Below, in pieces: positions 39,996-48,529 of a stretch of DNA of 64,000 nt (the first letter of the stretch is position 1; each line of letters opens with the position of its first letter). The stretch is from Chordicoccus furentiruminis. Its GTDB lineage: Bacteria > Bacillota > Clostridia > Lachnospirales > Lachnospiraceae. A program made the position numbers and the translations under genes. The stretch is from contig NZ_CP048829.1 in the NCBI RefSeq assembly GCF_019355395.1, positions 1,577,501-1,641,500 of the forward strand. The letters are read 5' to 3'. The notes under the pieces were generated by a model, which searched no databases, was not told the DNA's origin, and worked only from the letters and a program-made list of their open reading frames with translations.

Positions 39996-40490
39996 TTGCA
40001 GGAAGAGATAGAAAACAGGACCGTGAACCTGATGATCACAACGACAAGACTGACTGCCAGAGCACTGATCTCCGGTTATCACAAGTTTGAAGAGCGGCGT
40101 AAACAGCGGGCAGCAGCGAGATCCGCCAGAAAAAGCCAGAAGCCGACCGGCAAACAGACGGTCAAGCGGCTGATCGGACAGAACCAGGGCGTCAGCAGTA
40201 TTGATATCGCCAAGACAGACCTGAAAGGATTTGAGAAATACGCCAGGACCTACGGCGTAGACTATGCCATCACCAAGGATAAGTCCGGCGATGTTCCAAA
40301 GTACCTCTGCTTCTTCAAGGCACGGGATGCCGATGCCATGACAGCCGCATTCAATGCCTATTCCGCAGAAGTCCTGAAAAGGCAGAAGGCTCCGAGTGTG
40401 CTGAAGCAGCTGGCAAAACTGAAGGCCTATGTGAAGGCGCTTCCGGTCAAGACCAGGACAAAGGAGAAAGAGAGGGATCTGAACCGATGA
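39996..40490 (+). CDS. PcfB-like conjugation protein (DUF3801)
   Basis: A 164-aa basic protein. It has an N-terminal helix, a Lys/Arg-rich linker and the DUF3801 core (IAKTDLKGFEKYARTYGVDYAITKDKSG, YLCFFKARDADAMTAAFNAYS). PcfB acts with the VirD4-type coupling protein in Gram-positive conjugation, and virD4 follows with a 4-bp overlap. The start is TTG at 39996, with GGAGGT 8 bases upstream. Confidence 0.85.
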   Translation: MQEEIENRTVNLMITTTRLTARALISGYHKFEERRKQRAAARSARKSQKPTGKQTVKRLIGQNQGVSSIDIAKTDLKGFEKYARTYGVDYAITKDKSGDVPKYLCFFKARDADAMTAAFNAYSAEVLKRQKAPSVLKQLAKLKAYVKALPVKTRTKEKERDLNR

Positions 40491-40848
40491 AGGTTGATAC
40501 TAAACGCCTGAAAAAGACCATGTTCCTCTCCCTTCCCTACGTTATCTTCGGCCTCATCTGTACGAATATCGGTGAGGCCTGGAGACTGGCAGAAGGCGCG
40601 GACTATTCCGCAAAGGTGCTTTCCTTCTTTTCGACGATCGGTATTGCTTTCGGGAATCCCCTGCCGAGTTTCTATCCCGTGGATCTTCTGACCGGCCTGA
40701 TCGGCGGCGCTGGTCTCAGGCTTGCTGTCTTCATCAAGAGCCAGAACAAGAAGAATTATAAGCAGGGCGTTGAGTACGGGTCAGCCCGCTGGAGTGCATA
40801 ATTTTAAGTGTAAAGGAAGCCTATATGGACGCACAGGAGGTTATGCAC

Positions 40849-42699
40849 ATGACTGATTATAGTAAAATTACAGCCCTTTACTCCCGCCTTTCCGTGGGCG
40901 ACGAGGACAGGGACGGCGGTGAGAGTAACTCGATACAGAACCAAAAAATCTTTTTGGAGAACTACGCCAGAGGGCAGCACTTAACCAATATCCGGCACTA
41001 CATTGACGATGACGAAAGCGGCAGATTTTTTGACCGTTCTGCCTACTCCCGCATGATGGACGATGTAGAGAACGGGAAAATCGGTGTCTGCATTATGAAA
41101 GACCTGACACGCTGGGGGCGTGACTATCTCCAAGTCGGCAATGCGATGGAGATATTCAGACGGAACAATGTGCGCTTTATCGCAGTCAACAACGGGATAG
41201 ACAGCGAAAAGCCCGATACATTGGAGTTTGCGCCCTTTATCAACATCATGTCGGAGTGGTACGCAAAGGACATCAGCAAGAAAGTAAAGACCGGCATTAA
41301 GACGAAGGGCATGAGTGGAAAGCCGATTGCCACCGAAGCCCCCTATGGCTATGTCAAATCCCCGGACAACAAGGATTTTTGGATTATCGACGAGGAAGCC
41401 GCCGGAGTTGTTCGTTTGATTTTTCGCCTGTTTCTGGACGGAAAAAACCGAAACCAAATTGCCGTATATCTCACGCAGGCGCAAATCCCAACGCCCACAT
41501 TCTACATGAAAGAGCGCGGGCGGGGAACCTGTAAAAACAGGGCGCTCAATGAGGCCAACCGCTATAAGTGGAACAAAGCCACCCTGACCCATATCCTCAC
41601 ACGGCAGGAGTATTGCGGTGATGTTGTCAACTTCAAGACCACAAAGCACTTCCGCGACAAGCGGAACCACTATGTAGACCGGAGCCAATGGCAGATAACC
41701 GAAAATGTGCATGAGCCGATTATTGACCGCACCGACTTTGAAACCGTACAGCGGATTTTGGAAAATGCGCCCGTCAAACGCCCCAACGGGGACGGGGAAA
41801 TCCACCCTTTGTCGGGCTTGCTTTTCTGTAAGGATTGCGGTGCGAAAATGCACATTCGCATAGATTATCGGAATGGCGGCAAGCGTCATGTTGCCTATTG
41901 CAGCGAGTACCACAAGGGAAAAGCCAAAAACCCCAAATGCAATTCCCCGCACATCATTGACGCGGATTTGCTCATGCAGACCATCGCGGAAGTGCTGAAG
42001 AAAATCGAGGACTATTCTATCAGCAACTGGGCGGAATTTGAAGCCTTAGTGAAAAAGAACCTTGCCATGCAGCAGACCGACAAGACCAAGAAACAGCAGA
42101 AGCGTATCCCGCAAATCACGACGCGCCTTGAACAGATTGACAAGGTGCTGAACAAGCTCTATGAGGACAACGCCCTCGGCACGATCCCGCAAGACCGCTA
42201 TGAGCAAATGTCGCAGAAGTATTCAGAAGAATACTATGCGCTGAAAGCGGAGCTTGCCGAGCTGCAAGAGCAGCTATCCGCTTTTGAGAACGCGGGCGGA
42301 CGGGCGCAGAAGTTTTTGAAGCTGACGGAACGCTACGCTGCCTTTACCGACCTGACCCCCGCCATTCTCAACGAGTTTATCAGCCGGATTGAAGTGCATG
42401 AGCGCGACAAGAAAAGGGCAAAACAAGCCATTCAGCACATCGGGATATATTTCAACTATATCGGCAAATTTGAGAACGAAGTGACACAGCTTACAGAGCC
42501 AACGGAGCAGGAAATCCGGCAAATGCGGGAGGAAATCGAAGAAGCCAAAAAGGAAAAGAGCCGCGCCTATCACCGGCAGTATTCAAGGGAGTACCGGGCG
42601 CGAAACCTTGAAAAGCAGCGGGAGTATGACCGTATCAAGGCGCGGGAATACCGGGCAAGGAGAAAGGCGCAGACCGCCGCCGCACAGCCCGCACAGTAA
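40849..42699 (+). CDS. Large serine recombinase (TnpX/TndX type)
   Basis: 616 aa. The N-terminal resolvase domain has the nucleophile in ALYSRLSVGDEDRDGGESNS and the catalytic arginines in KDLTRWGRDYLQVG. A recombinase domain follows (APYGYVKSPDNKDFWIIDEEAAGVVRLIF in parts). The zinc-ribbon domain has FCKDCGAKMHIR and the downstream CSEYHKG...CNSPH, then a coiled coil and a basic tail. It integrates and excises the IME without target duplication. AGGAGG is 8 bases before the ATG at 40849. Two upstream in-frame ATGs exist but are less well placed. Confidence 0.93.
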   Translation: MTDYSKITALYSRLSVGDEDRDGGESNSIQNQKIFLENYARGQHLTNIRHYIDDDESGRFFDRSAYSRMMDDVENGKIGVCIMKDLTRWGRDYLQVGNAMEIFRRNNVRFIAVNNGIDSEKPDTLEFAPFINIMSEWYAKDISKKVKTGIKTKGMSGKPIATEAPYGYVKSPDNKDFWIIDEEAAGVVRLIFRLFLDGKNRNQIAVYLTQAQIPTPTFYMKERGRGTCKNRALNEANRYKWNKATLTHILTRQEYCGDVVNFKTTKHFRDKRNHYVDRSQWQITENVHEPIIDRTDFETVQRILENAPVKRPNGDGEIHPLSGLLFCKDCGAKMHIRIDYRNGGKRHVAYCSEYHKGKAKNPKCNSPHIIDADLLMQTIAEVLKKIEDYSISNWAEFEALVKKNLAMQQTDKTKKQQKRIPQITTRLEQIDKVLNKLYEDNALGTIPQDRYEQMSQKYSEEYYALKAELAELQEQLSAFENAGGRAQKFLKLTERYAAFTDLTPAILNEFISRIEVHERDKKRAKQAIQHIGIYFNYIGKFENEVTQLTEPTEQEIRQMREEIEEAKKEKSRAYHRQYSREYRARNLEKQREYDRIKAREYRARRKAQTAAAQPAQ

Positions 42700-42718
42700 A
42701 ACAGAATAACCGACAACC

Positions 42719-42754
42719 AAGAGGGATTTTCCGGCTACGGGAAGTCCCTCTTTT
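42719..42754 (+). terminator. Terminator after serine recombinase
   Basis: AAGAGGGATTTTCC / GGGAAGTCCCTCTT stem with one bulge, followed by TTTTG, 20 bp after the stop codon. Confidence 0.85.
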
Positions 42755-42777
42755 GCGCCCGGAGAAAGGAGCCGCCT

Positions 42778-42993
42778 ATGACAGAACAGAACGGGACGCC
42801 CACCGCGCCCCGGAACCCCGACAGTATTATCACGACGCAGAGAAACGGGCAGACTATTGTTGCGGAGTTATTTTTCAATCACAGCAGCACAGAAACATTC
42901 CGCGACAAGCTGCTCAAGACGATACTTGCCGACAGTTCGTGTTTATCTGCGTCTGACGGTCAAGAGCCGGAAAAATCGGAAATCTTGCGATAA
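42778..42993 (+). CDS. TnpW-like transposon protein
   Basis: A 71-aa protein with ITTQRNGQTIVAELFFNHSSTETFRDKLLKTIL, resembling small TnpW proteins of Tn4451-type and related IMEs, whose role is unclear. AAAGGAG precedes the ATG. A hairpin with a five-T tail follows at 42997-43033. Confidence 0.65.
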   Translation: MTEQNGTPTAPRNPDSIITTQRNGQTIVAELFFNHSSTETFRDKLLKTILADSSCLSASDGQEPEKSEILR

Positions 42994-42996
42994 CAG

Positions 42997-43033
42997 CCGC
43001 CCCGACGATACATTCCACGTCCGGGCGGTTTTT
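42997..43033 (+). terminator. Terminator after TnpW-like gene
   Basis: CCGCCCCG / CGGGCGG stem with an 18-nt loop followed by TTTTT. Confidence 0.65.
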
Positions 43034-43127
43034 ATCGTCAAAAACGCCGTTTTCTCCAAGTCAAGAGCCGGAGAAAACACCCGAAAAATGCCCCTATTGC
43101 GTAACAGGGGCACAGAAAGGAGTTTGC

Positions 43128-43430
43128 ATGAGAACAGGGCTTACCAAGCAGGAAAAGACCACCGATATTTGGTTTGACGAGAAAGACCCCCTTATCCATA
43201 TCCGCACCCACAACACCGCCTTGAAAAAGCGTCTGCTTGCATACAGCCGCCGTTATCCGGCGATCTGCCAGCAGACTGACGCAGACCCGGAAACGGGCTG
43301 CATGGAGTTTGACATTGAGAAAGGCCGCTTCTCTTTCCGTCTGACCGCCCCATACAGCGAGGAACGGCGGGCGGTATGCCAGAGAGAGCAACGTCGCCGA
43401 CAGGCTGAAATAGAGTTGAAATGTTCATAG
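43128..43430 (+). CDS. IME hypothetical protein
   Basis: A 100-aa unrecognised protein with many charged residues (DEKDPLIHIRTHNTALKKRLLAYSRRYP, TGCMEFDIEKGRFSFRLTAPYSEERR). AAAGGAG lies upstream. Similar small ORFs are common in Tn1549/Tn4451-like gut elements, but no role is known. The methyltransferase promoter begins inside its end. Confidence 0.6.
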   Translation: MRTGLTKQEKTTDIWFDEKDPLIHIRTHNTALKKRLLAYSRRYPAICQQTDADPETGCMEFDIEKGRFSFRLTAPYSEERRAVCQREQRRRQAEIELKCS

Positions 43431-43442
43431 TTTTGTGCTATA
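43414..43442 (+). promoter_or_regulatory. Promoter of the leader-methyltransferase unit
   Basis: TTGAAA (43414-43419) and TATACT (43437-43442) with 17-bp spacing, about 40 bp upstream of the leader peptide's ribosome site. Confidence 0.75.
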
Positions 43443-43492
43443 CTTTTTCTAAAAGCAGAGTAATACTGCGGAATTGATTGGAGGACAACACA

Positions 43493-43519
43493 ATGGTTAC
43501 ATTTATGAGATTAAGATAA
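43493..43519 (+). CDS. MRLR-type leader peptide
   Basis: Eight codons reading Met-Val-Thr-Phe-Met-Arg-Leu-Arg-stop, with GGAGG 8 bases upstream. The MRLR sequence is the macrolide-dependent arrest motif described for the ErmD leader (Arg-x-Arg type). Stalling here would keep the ribosome at the start of the following hairpins. That it senses macrolides is inferred from the motif and position. Confidence 0.75.
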   Translation: MVTFMRLR

Positions 43520-43592
43520 AACCGCGAGTTATGTTGCGGTTATCCGTATTGCATAACTCGCTTATTGAAGCAGAGATGTAATTACGGAGGAA
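43520..43592 (+). promoter_or_regulatory. Leader attenuator of the methyltransferase
   Basis: Two mutually exclusive stems follow the leader stop. AACCGC (43520-43525) pairs with GCGGTT (43536-43541). Alternatively GCGAGTTATG pairs with CATAACTCGC (about 43524-43561). In addition TCCGTA near 43543 can pair with TACGGA, which includes part of the GGAGG before the methyltransferase ATG. This is the layout of erm-type translational attenuation. Confidence 0.6.
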
Positions 43593-43598
43593 AAACAA

Positions 43599-44432
43599 AT
43601 GAATAATAATTTATCACGCTTTGCAGACAGCAAGGTTTATTTTCAATGCCCAATTTGCACAAAATCAATGGATATACAAGGCAATAGCCTAATTTGTAGA
43701 CATGGACATTGCTTTGATATTTCAAGATATGGGTATGTAAATTTGTTGTTAAAATCATCGCCCAAAACCAACTACAGCAAGCGGTCTTTTGACAACCGGC
43801 ACCAAATTTTGGAGTATGGCATGTATGATGTTGTGTTGGAGAAAATCATACAGTTTATTTCTGATACGCCATCTATAAGAAACATTTTAGATGTTGGTTG
43901 CGGCGAGGGTTTCTATGCAAGGCAGATACAGCAAAGAACAGAACGAAACATCTTTGCCTTTGACTTGTCAAGGGAGGCAATACAGATTGCATCAAAAAAA
44001 GACAAGCGCAAAGCAGTGAAGTGGTTTGTTACTGACTTATCAAAAATCCCTTTGAAAGACGGAAGTATGGATTGTATTTTAGACATATTTTCGCCTGCAC
44101 ACTACAAAGAATTTCAGCGATTGCTATCTCCTAACGGATATGTTGTGAAAGTAATTCCTACGAAAAATCATTTGAGGGAAATCAGGACTAAAGTGCAAGC
44201 ACACTTGAAAAATCCAGATTATTCAAATGAGTCTGTCGTTGAATATTTTGAGAAATATCTTAAAACCATTTCAAGAGAAACGGTTTCAGCCACCGTACAG
44301 TTGTCATCAGAACAAAGAATGTCGTTTATTGAAATGACGCCGCTTCTCTTTTGCGTTGAAAAAGATTGCGTTGATTGGCGTACTCTCACACATTTGACAA
44401 TCGAAGCTGATGTTTTAATAGGAATGTATTAA
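43599..44432 (+). CDS. RlmA-type 23S rRNA (guanine-N1) methyltransferase
   Basis: 277 aa. It has an N-terminal zinc finger (CPICTKSM, then CRHGHCFD) and a SAM-dependent domain with motif I ILDVGCGEGFYARQI. DIFSPAHYKEFQRLLSPNGYVVKVIP and HLREIR follow. This is the layout of RlmA(I)/RlmA(II) enzymes, which methylate G745 or G748 in helix 35 of 23S rRNA; the G748 type (TlrB) gives tylosin-class macrolide resistance. The gene is more AT-rich than the IME around it, has its own promoter, leader and terminator, and was probably acquired as a cassette. Target base and phenotype are not determinable from sequence alone. Confidence 0.85.
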   Translation: MNNNLSRFADSKVYFQCPICTKSMDIQGNSLICRHGHCFDISRYGYVNLLLKSSPKTNYSKRSFDNRHQILEYGMYDVVLEKIIQFISDTPSIRNILDVGCGEGFYARQIQQRTERNIFAFDLSREAIQIASKKDKRKAVKWFVTDLSKIPLKDGSMDCILDIFSPAHYKEFQRLLSPNGYVVKVIPTKNHLREIRTKVQAHLKNPDYSNESVVEYFEKYLKTISRETVSATVQLSSEQRMSFIEMTPLLFCVEKDCVDWRTLTHLTIEADVLIGMY

Positions 44433-44497
44433 AGGGCGTATTGATATTTAATATTCCCATTTATTGAGCAGAACGGAGTAAACCAAACACCCTAATC

Positions 44498-44530
44498 AAA
44501 AGGACAGCCGAGGAAATCGACTGTCCTTTT
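44498..44530 (+). terminator. Terminator after methyltransferase
   Basis: Perfect AAAAGGACAG / CTGTCCTTTT stem followed by TCTAT; the T-rich arm serves as tail. Confidence 0.85.
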
Positions 44531-44553
44531 TCTATGCCGACAGGTAGAAAGGA

Positions 44554-44859
44554 GTGACCACCCATGACGAAACCGAGAGAAAAAAACGCGAGGAATTGCA
44601 AGCCGAGATTGAGGACGGGAAGAAGAAAATCCGGCAGCTTGAAAATCGGGAAAAGGTGTTGCGGCAAAAGTTATCCCAAGAGGAACGCAGGACGCGCAGC
44701 CATCGGCTGATCGTCCGGGGTGCGGTCTTTGAGAGCATTGTGCCAGAAGCAAAGACCATGACCGACGAAGAAGCCGCCGCCTTTCTCCGGCTTGCCCTGA
44801 CGAGCGAGGAAGCGCGGGGCTATCTGAAAAAACGCACCGAGGGCGGGAAAAGCGAATAA
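44554..44859 (+). CDS. DUF3847 family protein
   Basis: A 101-aa protein with a charged coiled coil (KKREELQAEIEDGKKKIRQLENREKVL) and a C-terminal part RSHRLIVRGAVFESIVPEA...TDEEAAAFLRLAL, as in DUF3847 proteins found beside relaxases. The start is GTG at 44554 after AAAGGA. It may be an accessory of the relaxosome given its position just before oriT. Confidence 0.75.
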   Translation: MTTHDETERKKREELQAEIEDGKKKIRQLENREKVLRQKLSQEERRTRSHRLIVRGAVFESIVPEAKTMTDEEAAAFLRLALTSEEARGYLKKRTEGGKSE

Positions 44860-44860
44860 T

Positions 44861-44908
44861 CCCTTTGGTACAAAGGGCGCACTTATACACCCTTACGGGT
44901 GCGTGCGC
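44861..44908. other. oriT: Putative oriT
   Basis: Nested inverted repeats lie immediately upstream of the relaxase: CCCTTTG/CAAAGGG (44861-44877), an outer GCGCAC/GTGCGC (44877-44882, 44903-44908) and an inner CACCC/GGGTG around TTAC. Structure and position fit a MobA/L oriT; the nick site is not determined. Confidence 0.55.
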
Positions 44909-45098
44909 TCTGCCGAGGGCTTGTCGGCACAGAGAGAAAGCCGCTTGCTTCCCTCTCTGACCGACATTGGCGGCTTTGCCGCAACAAGGGGCTGCACCCC
45001 TTGCGCCGCTTACGCGGCTATCCCTGCACACCCACAAAAACAGTATACCCGCCTTTGGCGTCTGTACCATTTTTGCGGGTTTTCATTTTATCCGGGAG

Positions 45099-46613
45099 GT
45101 GATACCCATAGCCATCTATCATTGTAATATCAGCATTGTCAGCCGGGGCAAGGGCAAATCAGCCGTTGCCGCAGCCGCCTACCGAAGCGGCGAAAAGCTG
45201 ACAAATGAGTGGGACGGAATGACACACGACTACACCCGCAAAGGCGGTGTTGTCCATACGGAAATTATGCTGCCACCCCACGCCCCGCCCTCTTTCTCTG
45301 ACCGTTCAACCTTGTGGAACAGCGTGGAGCTTTACGAGAAAGCCGGGAACGCCCAGCTTGCCAGAGAGATTGACGCGGCGCTCCCCATAGAGTTATCCAG
45401 AGAGGAACAAATCCGACTTGTCCGGGAATACTGTTCCTCTCAATTTGTTTCCAGAGGAATGTGCGTTGATTATGCCATTCACGACACCGGCAAGGGCAAT
45501 CCCCATTGTCACATCATGCTTACCATGCGCCCCCTTGACGAGCGCGGCGCATGGGCGGCAAAGTCCCAAAAGGAATATGACCTTGATGAAAACGGCGAGC
45601 GTATCCGCTTGCCAAGCGGCAGATACAAGACGCACAAAGTTGACCTGACCGGCTGGAACGACAAGGGCAACGCCCTCTTGTGGCGTAAGGCATGGGCGGA
45701 TATTTCAAACGCCTACCTTGAACGAGCCGGAAGCCCGGAGCGTATCGACCACCGCAGCAACGCCGAGCGCGGCATTGGCGAGATACCCACCGTCCACATG
45801 GGCGTGGCGGCTTGCCAGATGGAGAAGAAAGGTATTGCCACCGAGAAAGGCGAACTGAACCGGAATATCCAAAAGGCAAACCGCCTTATACGGGAAATCC
45901 GAGCGCAGATTGGAAAGCTCAAAGAATGGATTGCCGACCTGTTCAAAGCGTGGGAAACCGCCCCGGAACAGCCGCAACAATCCCCCGGCCTTGCAAATCT
46001 GCTGATGAAGTATTTGAGCGTTCAGAGAGAAAAGAGCCGGAAGTATTCGCAGCGTTGGCAACAACAGCACACAGCCGATGAACTGAAAACCATAGCGGCA
46101 GCGGTCAACTATCTGACCGAGCATGGTATCTCTACCCTTGATGAGCTGGACGCAGCCCTTTCCTCTGTCAGCGAACAGGCCGACACTATCCGGGCAGGAA
46201 TGAAAACCGCCGAGGAACGCATGAAGAAGCTGCAAAAGCTGATTGAATACGGGAAGAACTACACCGAGTACAAGCCCGTTCACGATGAGCTGAAAAAGCT
46301 GCAAAACGGCTGGACAAACAAGCGCGACAAGTACGAGGAAGCCCACCGCGCCGAGTTGACCCTATGGAACGCAGCAAGCCGCTATCTCCATGCAAATCTG
46401 CCGAAAGGAACAAAGACCTTGCCTATTGCGGAATGGGAACAGGAATATGCCGACCTCAAAACACAGAGGGACAGCGATTATGCCAAACTGAAAGATACCC
46501 GCGCCGATGTTTCCGAACTTCAAAAAATCCGCAAATGCGTGGATATTGCACTCCGCGCCGACCAGCCGGAGCAGACACAGACCCGCACAAAGCGGCACGA
46601 CATAGACCGATGA
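45099..46613 (+). CDS. MobA/MobL-family relaxase
   Basis: Nicks oriT and pilots the strand during mobilization. The N-terminal relaxase domain has AIYHCNISIVSRGKGKSAVAAAAYRSG, the active-site Tyr in HDYTRKGGV and the metal-binding HIM in NPHCHIMLTMRPL. A long coiled-coil tail follows. The best ribosome site (GGGAGG) points to codon ATA at 45108, exactly where relatives have ATG (MAIYHCNI). The nearest canonical start is the GTG at 45099, which overlaps that site, giving about 504 aa. Weak initiation is possible. Confidence 0.9.
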   Translation: MIPIAIYHCNISIVSRGKGKSAVAAAAYRSGEKLTNEWDGMTHDYTRKGGVVHTEIMLPPHAPPSFSDRSTLWNSVELYEKAGNAQLAREIDAALPIELSREEQIRLVREYCSSQFVSRGMCVDYAIHDTGKGNPHCHIMLTMRPLDERGAWAAKSQKEYDLDENGERIRLPSGRYKTHKVDLTGWNDKGNALLWRKAWADISNAYLERAGSPERIDHRSNAERGIGEIPTVHMGVAACQMEKKGIATEKGELNRNIQKANRLIREIRAQIGKLKEWIADLFKAWETAPEQPQQSPGLANLLMKYLSVQREKSRKYSQRWQQQHTADELKTIAAAVNYLTEHGISTLDELDAALSSVSEQADTIRAGMKTAEERMKKLQKLIEYGKNYTEYKPVHDELKKLQNGWTNKRDKYEEAHRAELTLWNAASRYLHANLPKGTKTLPIAEWEQEYADLKTQRDSDYAKLKDTRADVSELQKIRKCVDIALRADQPEQTQTRTKRHDIDR

Positions 46614-46627
46614 AAGGAGTGAGTTTT

Positions 46628-48529
46628 TTGTACTACACCCAAGAACAGATAGACCGGGCGAACCAAGCCGACCTTGTTTTGTTCCTGCAATCGCAGGGGG
46701 AACCGCTGGAACGCGCCGGACAGGAATACCGATGGAAACGGCACGACAGCTTGACCGTCCGGGGCAACAAGTGGTATCGCCACAGCCAGAGCAAGGGCGG
46801 CGGCCCCATTGATTTTGTCATGGAGTTTTTTGGCAAGAGTTTTACCGAAGCCGTTGAACTTCTCACAGGAGAAAAGGGAGCCGCACCGCCGCCGGATAGA
46901 CCAAGCTCCGCGCCCCTCTCCGACTTCCGGCTACCGCCCCGCAGCCCCGACAACCGAACAGCGAGGAACTACCTCACAGCCGCCCGCCGCATTGATGAAG
47001 ATGTGACGGGCTTTTTCTTTGCCAGCGGCGATATTTACGAGGACGCAGCCCACCACAACGCCGTATTTGTGGGGCGGGACGAGGACGGAATACCGCGCTA
47101 CGCCCACAGCAAGGGAACGGCGGGAAACTTCCGCCTTGATGTGAAAGGCAGCGACAAAGCCTTTAACTTCTGCTACCGGGGCGAGGGCGAAAGAGTGTTT
47201 GTCTTTGAAGCCCCCGTTGACCTGCTTTCTTTCCTCTGCCTGTTCAAAAAGGATTGGCAGAAGCAAAGCTACCTGTCATTGGGCGGCGTGGGAGAAAAAG
47301 CCCTGCTCCGCTTTCTCTCTGACCGTCCGAACATCAAGACCGTTTATCTCTGCCTTGACAGCGACGAAGCCGGAAACGACGCTTGCAGCCGCCTTGTGAA
47401 GCTCATGCCGGAGGGCTACACCGTCCACCGGCTTATCCCTCTTTTCAAGGATTGGAACGAGGTATTGCAGCACCGGGCAGAAATCACAGACGGGAAGTAT
47501 TTGCGAGAAGCGGTCTACGGCTTGAAAGAGCCGCCGCAGGAAGAAACCGTTGAGATTATCCGCATGAGCGAGGTGGACACGCAGACCGTCGAATGGTTAT
47601 GGGAGCCGTATATCCCCTTTGGGAAAGTAACCATTGTGCAGGGCAACCCCGGCGAGGGCAAGACCACCTTTGCCCTACGCCTTGCCGCCGCTTGTACCAA
47701 CCGCAAGCCGTTCCCCCACATGGCAGTGCATGAGCCGTTCAATGTGATTTACCAGACTGCCGAGGACGGTTTGGGCGACACCATCAAGCCCCGCCTTATG
47801 GAAGCCGAAGCAGACCTTGACCGCATTCTTGTCATTGACGAGAGCAAGCAGGGGCTTTCCCTGTCCGATGAGCGCATAGAGAGAGCTATCCGACAGACCG
47901 GGGCGCGGCTGATTATCCTTGACCCCATACAGGCGTATGTGGGCGAGAAAACCGACATGAACAAGGCCAACGAGATACGCCCCATGTTCCGCCGCCTTGC
48001 CGAGATTGCCGAGCGTACCGGGTGCGCCGTTATCCTAATCGGACACCTCAACAAAGCCGCCGGAGGACAGAGCGCCTACCGGGGTTTAGGCTCCATCGAC
48101 TTCCGCGCCGCAGCAAGGAGCGTCCTGCTGATCGGGCGCGTGAAACGGGAACCGAATGTGCGCGTTATCGTCCATGACAAATCTTCTCTTGCGCCGGAGG
48201 GTAAGCCCATAGCCTTTTGCCTTGACCCGGAAACGGGCTTTTCGTGGATAGGCGAGTATGACATTACCGCCGACGAGCTGCTGTCCGGCGCGGGCGGCAA
48301 CACCGCCACCAAGACCGAACAGGCGGAACGGCTGATACTTGACCTGCTTGCAGACGGGAAAGAGCTTGCCAGCGAGGACCTTGTAAAGGCCGCAGCCGAA
48401 GCCGGAATATCCGAGAGGACGGTACAGAACGCCAAGCGCAACATGGGCGGTGTTTTGGGCGCAAGGCGCGTCGGCGGTCAATGGTACAACTTCATCAAGA
48501 AGAAGCAGCCGCCCGAACCCGCAAGCTGA
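46628..48529 (+). CDS. DUF3991/Toprim and RecA-like AAA ATPase protein
   Basis: About 633 aa with three parts. The N-terminal DUF3991 primase-like domain (YTQEQIDRANQADLVLFLQSQGE, RHSQSKGGGPIDFVMEFFG) is followed by a Toprim segment (VFVFEAPVDLLSFL, VYLCLDSDEAGNDAC). A RepA/DnaB-like ATPase comes next (Walker A QGNPGEGKTTFALRLAAA; LIILDPIQAYVG), and a C-terminal winged helix. It probably supports replication of the mobilized single strand. The TTG at 46628 is preceded by AAAGGAG; an in-frame ATG at 46610 overlaps the relaxase stop. Confidence 0.88.
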   Translation: MYYTQEQIDRANQADLVLFLQSQGEPLERAGQEYRWKRHDSLTVRGNKWYRHSQSKGGGPIDFVMEFFGKSFTEAVELLTGEKGAAPPPDRPSSAPLSDFRLPPRSPDNRTARNYLTAARRIDEDVTGFFFASGDIYEDAAHHNAVFVGRDEDGIPRYAHSKGTAGNFRLDVKGSDKAFNFCYRGEGERVFVFEAPVDLLSFLCLFKKDWQKQSYLSLGGVGEKALLRFLSDRPNIKTVYLCLDSDEAGNDACSRLVKLMPEGYTVHRLIPLFKDWNEVLQHRAEITDGKYLREAVYGLKEPPQEETVEIIRMSEVDTQTVEWLWEPYIPFGKVTIVQGNPGEGKTTFALRLAAACTNRKPFPHMAVHEPFNVIYQTAEDGLGDTIKPRLMEAEADLDRILVIDESKQGLSLSDERIERAIRQTGARLIILDPIQAYVGEKTDMNKANEIRPMFRRLAEIAERTGCAVILIGHLNKAAGGQSAYRGLGSIDFRAAARSVLLIGRVKREPNVRVIVHDKSSLAPEGKPIAFCLDPETGFSWIGEYDITADELLSGAGGNTATKTEQAERLILDLLADGKELASEDLVKAAAEAGISERTVQNAKRNMGGVLGARRVGGQWYNFIKKKQPPEPAS

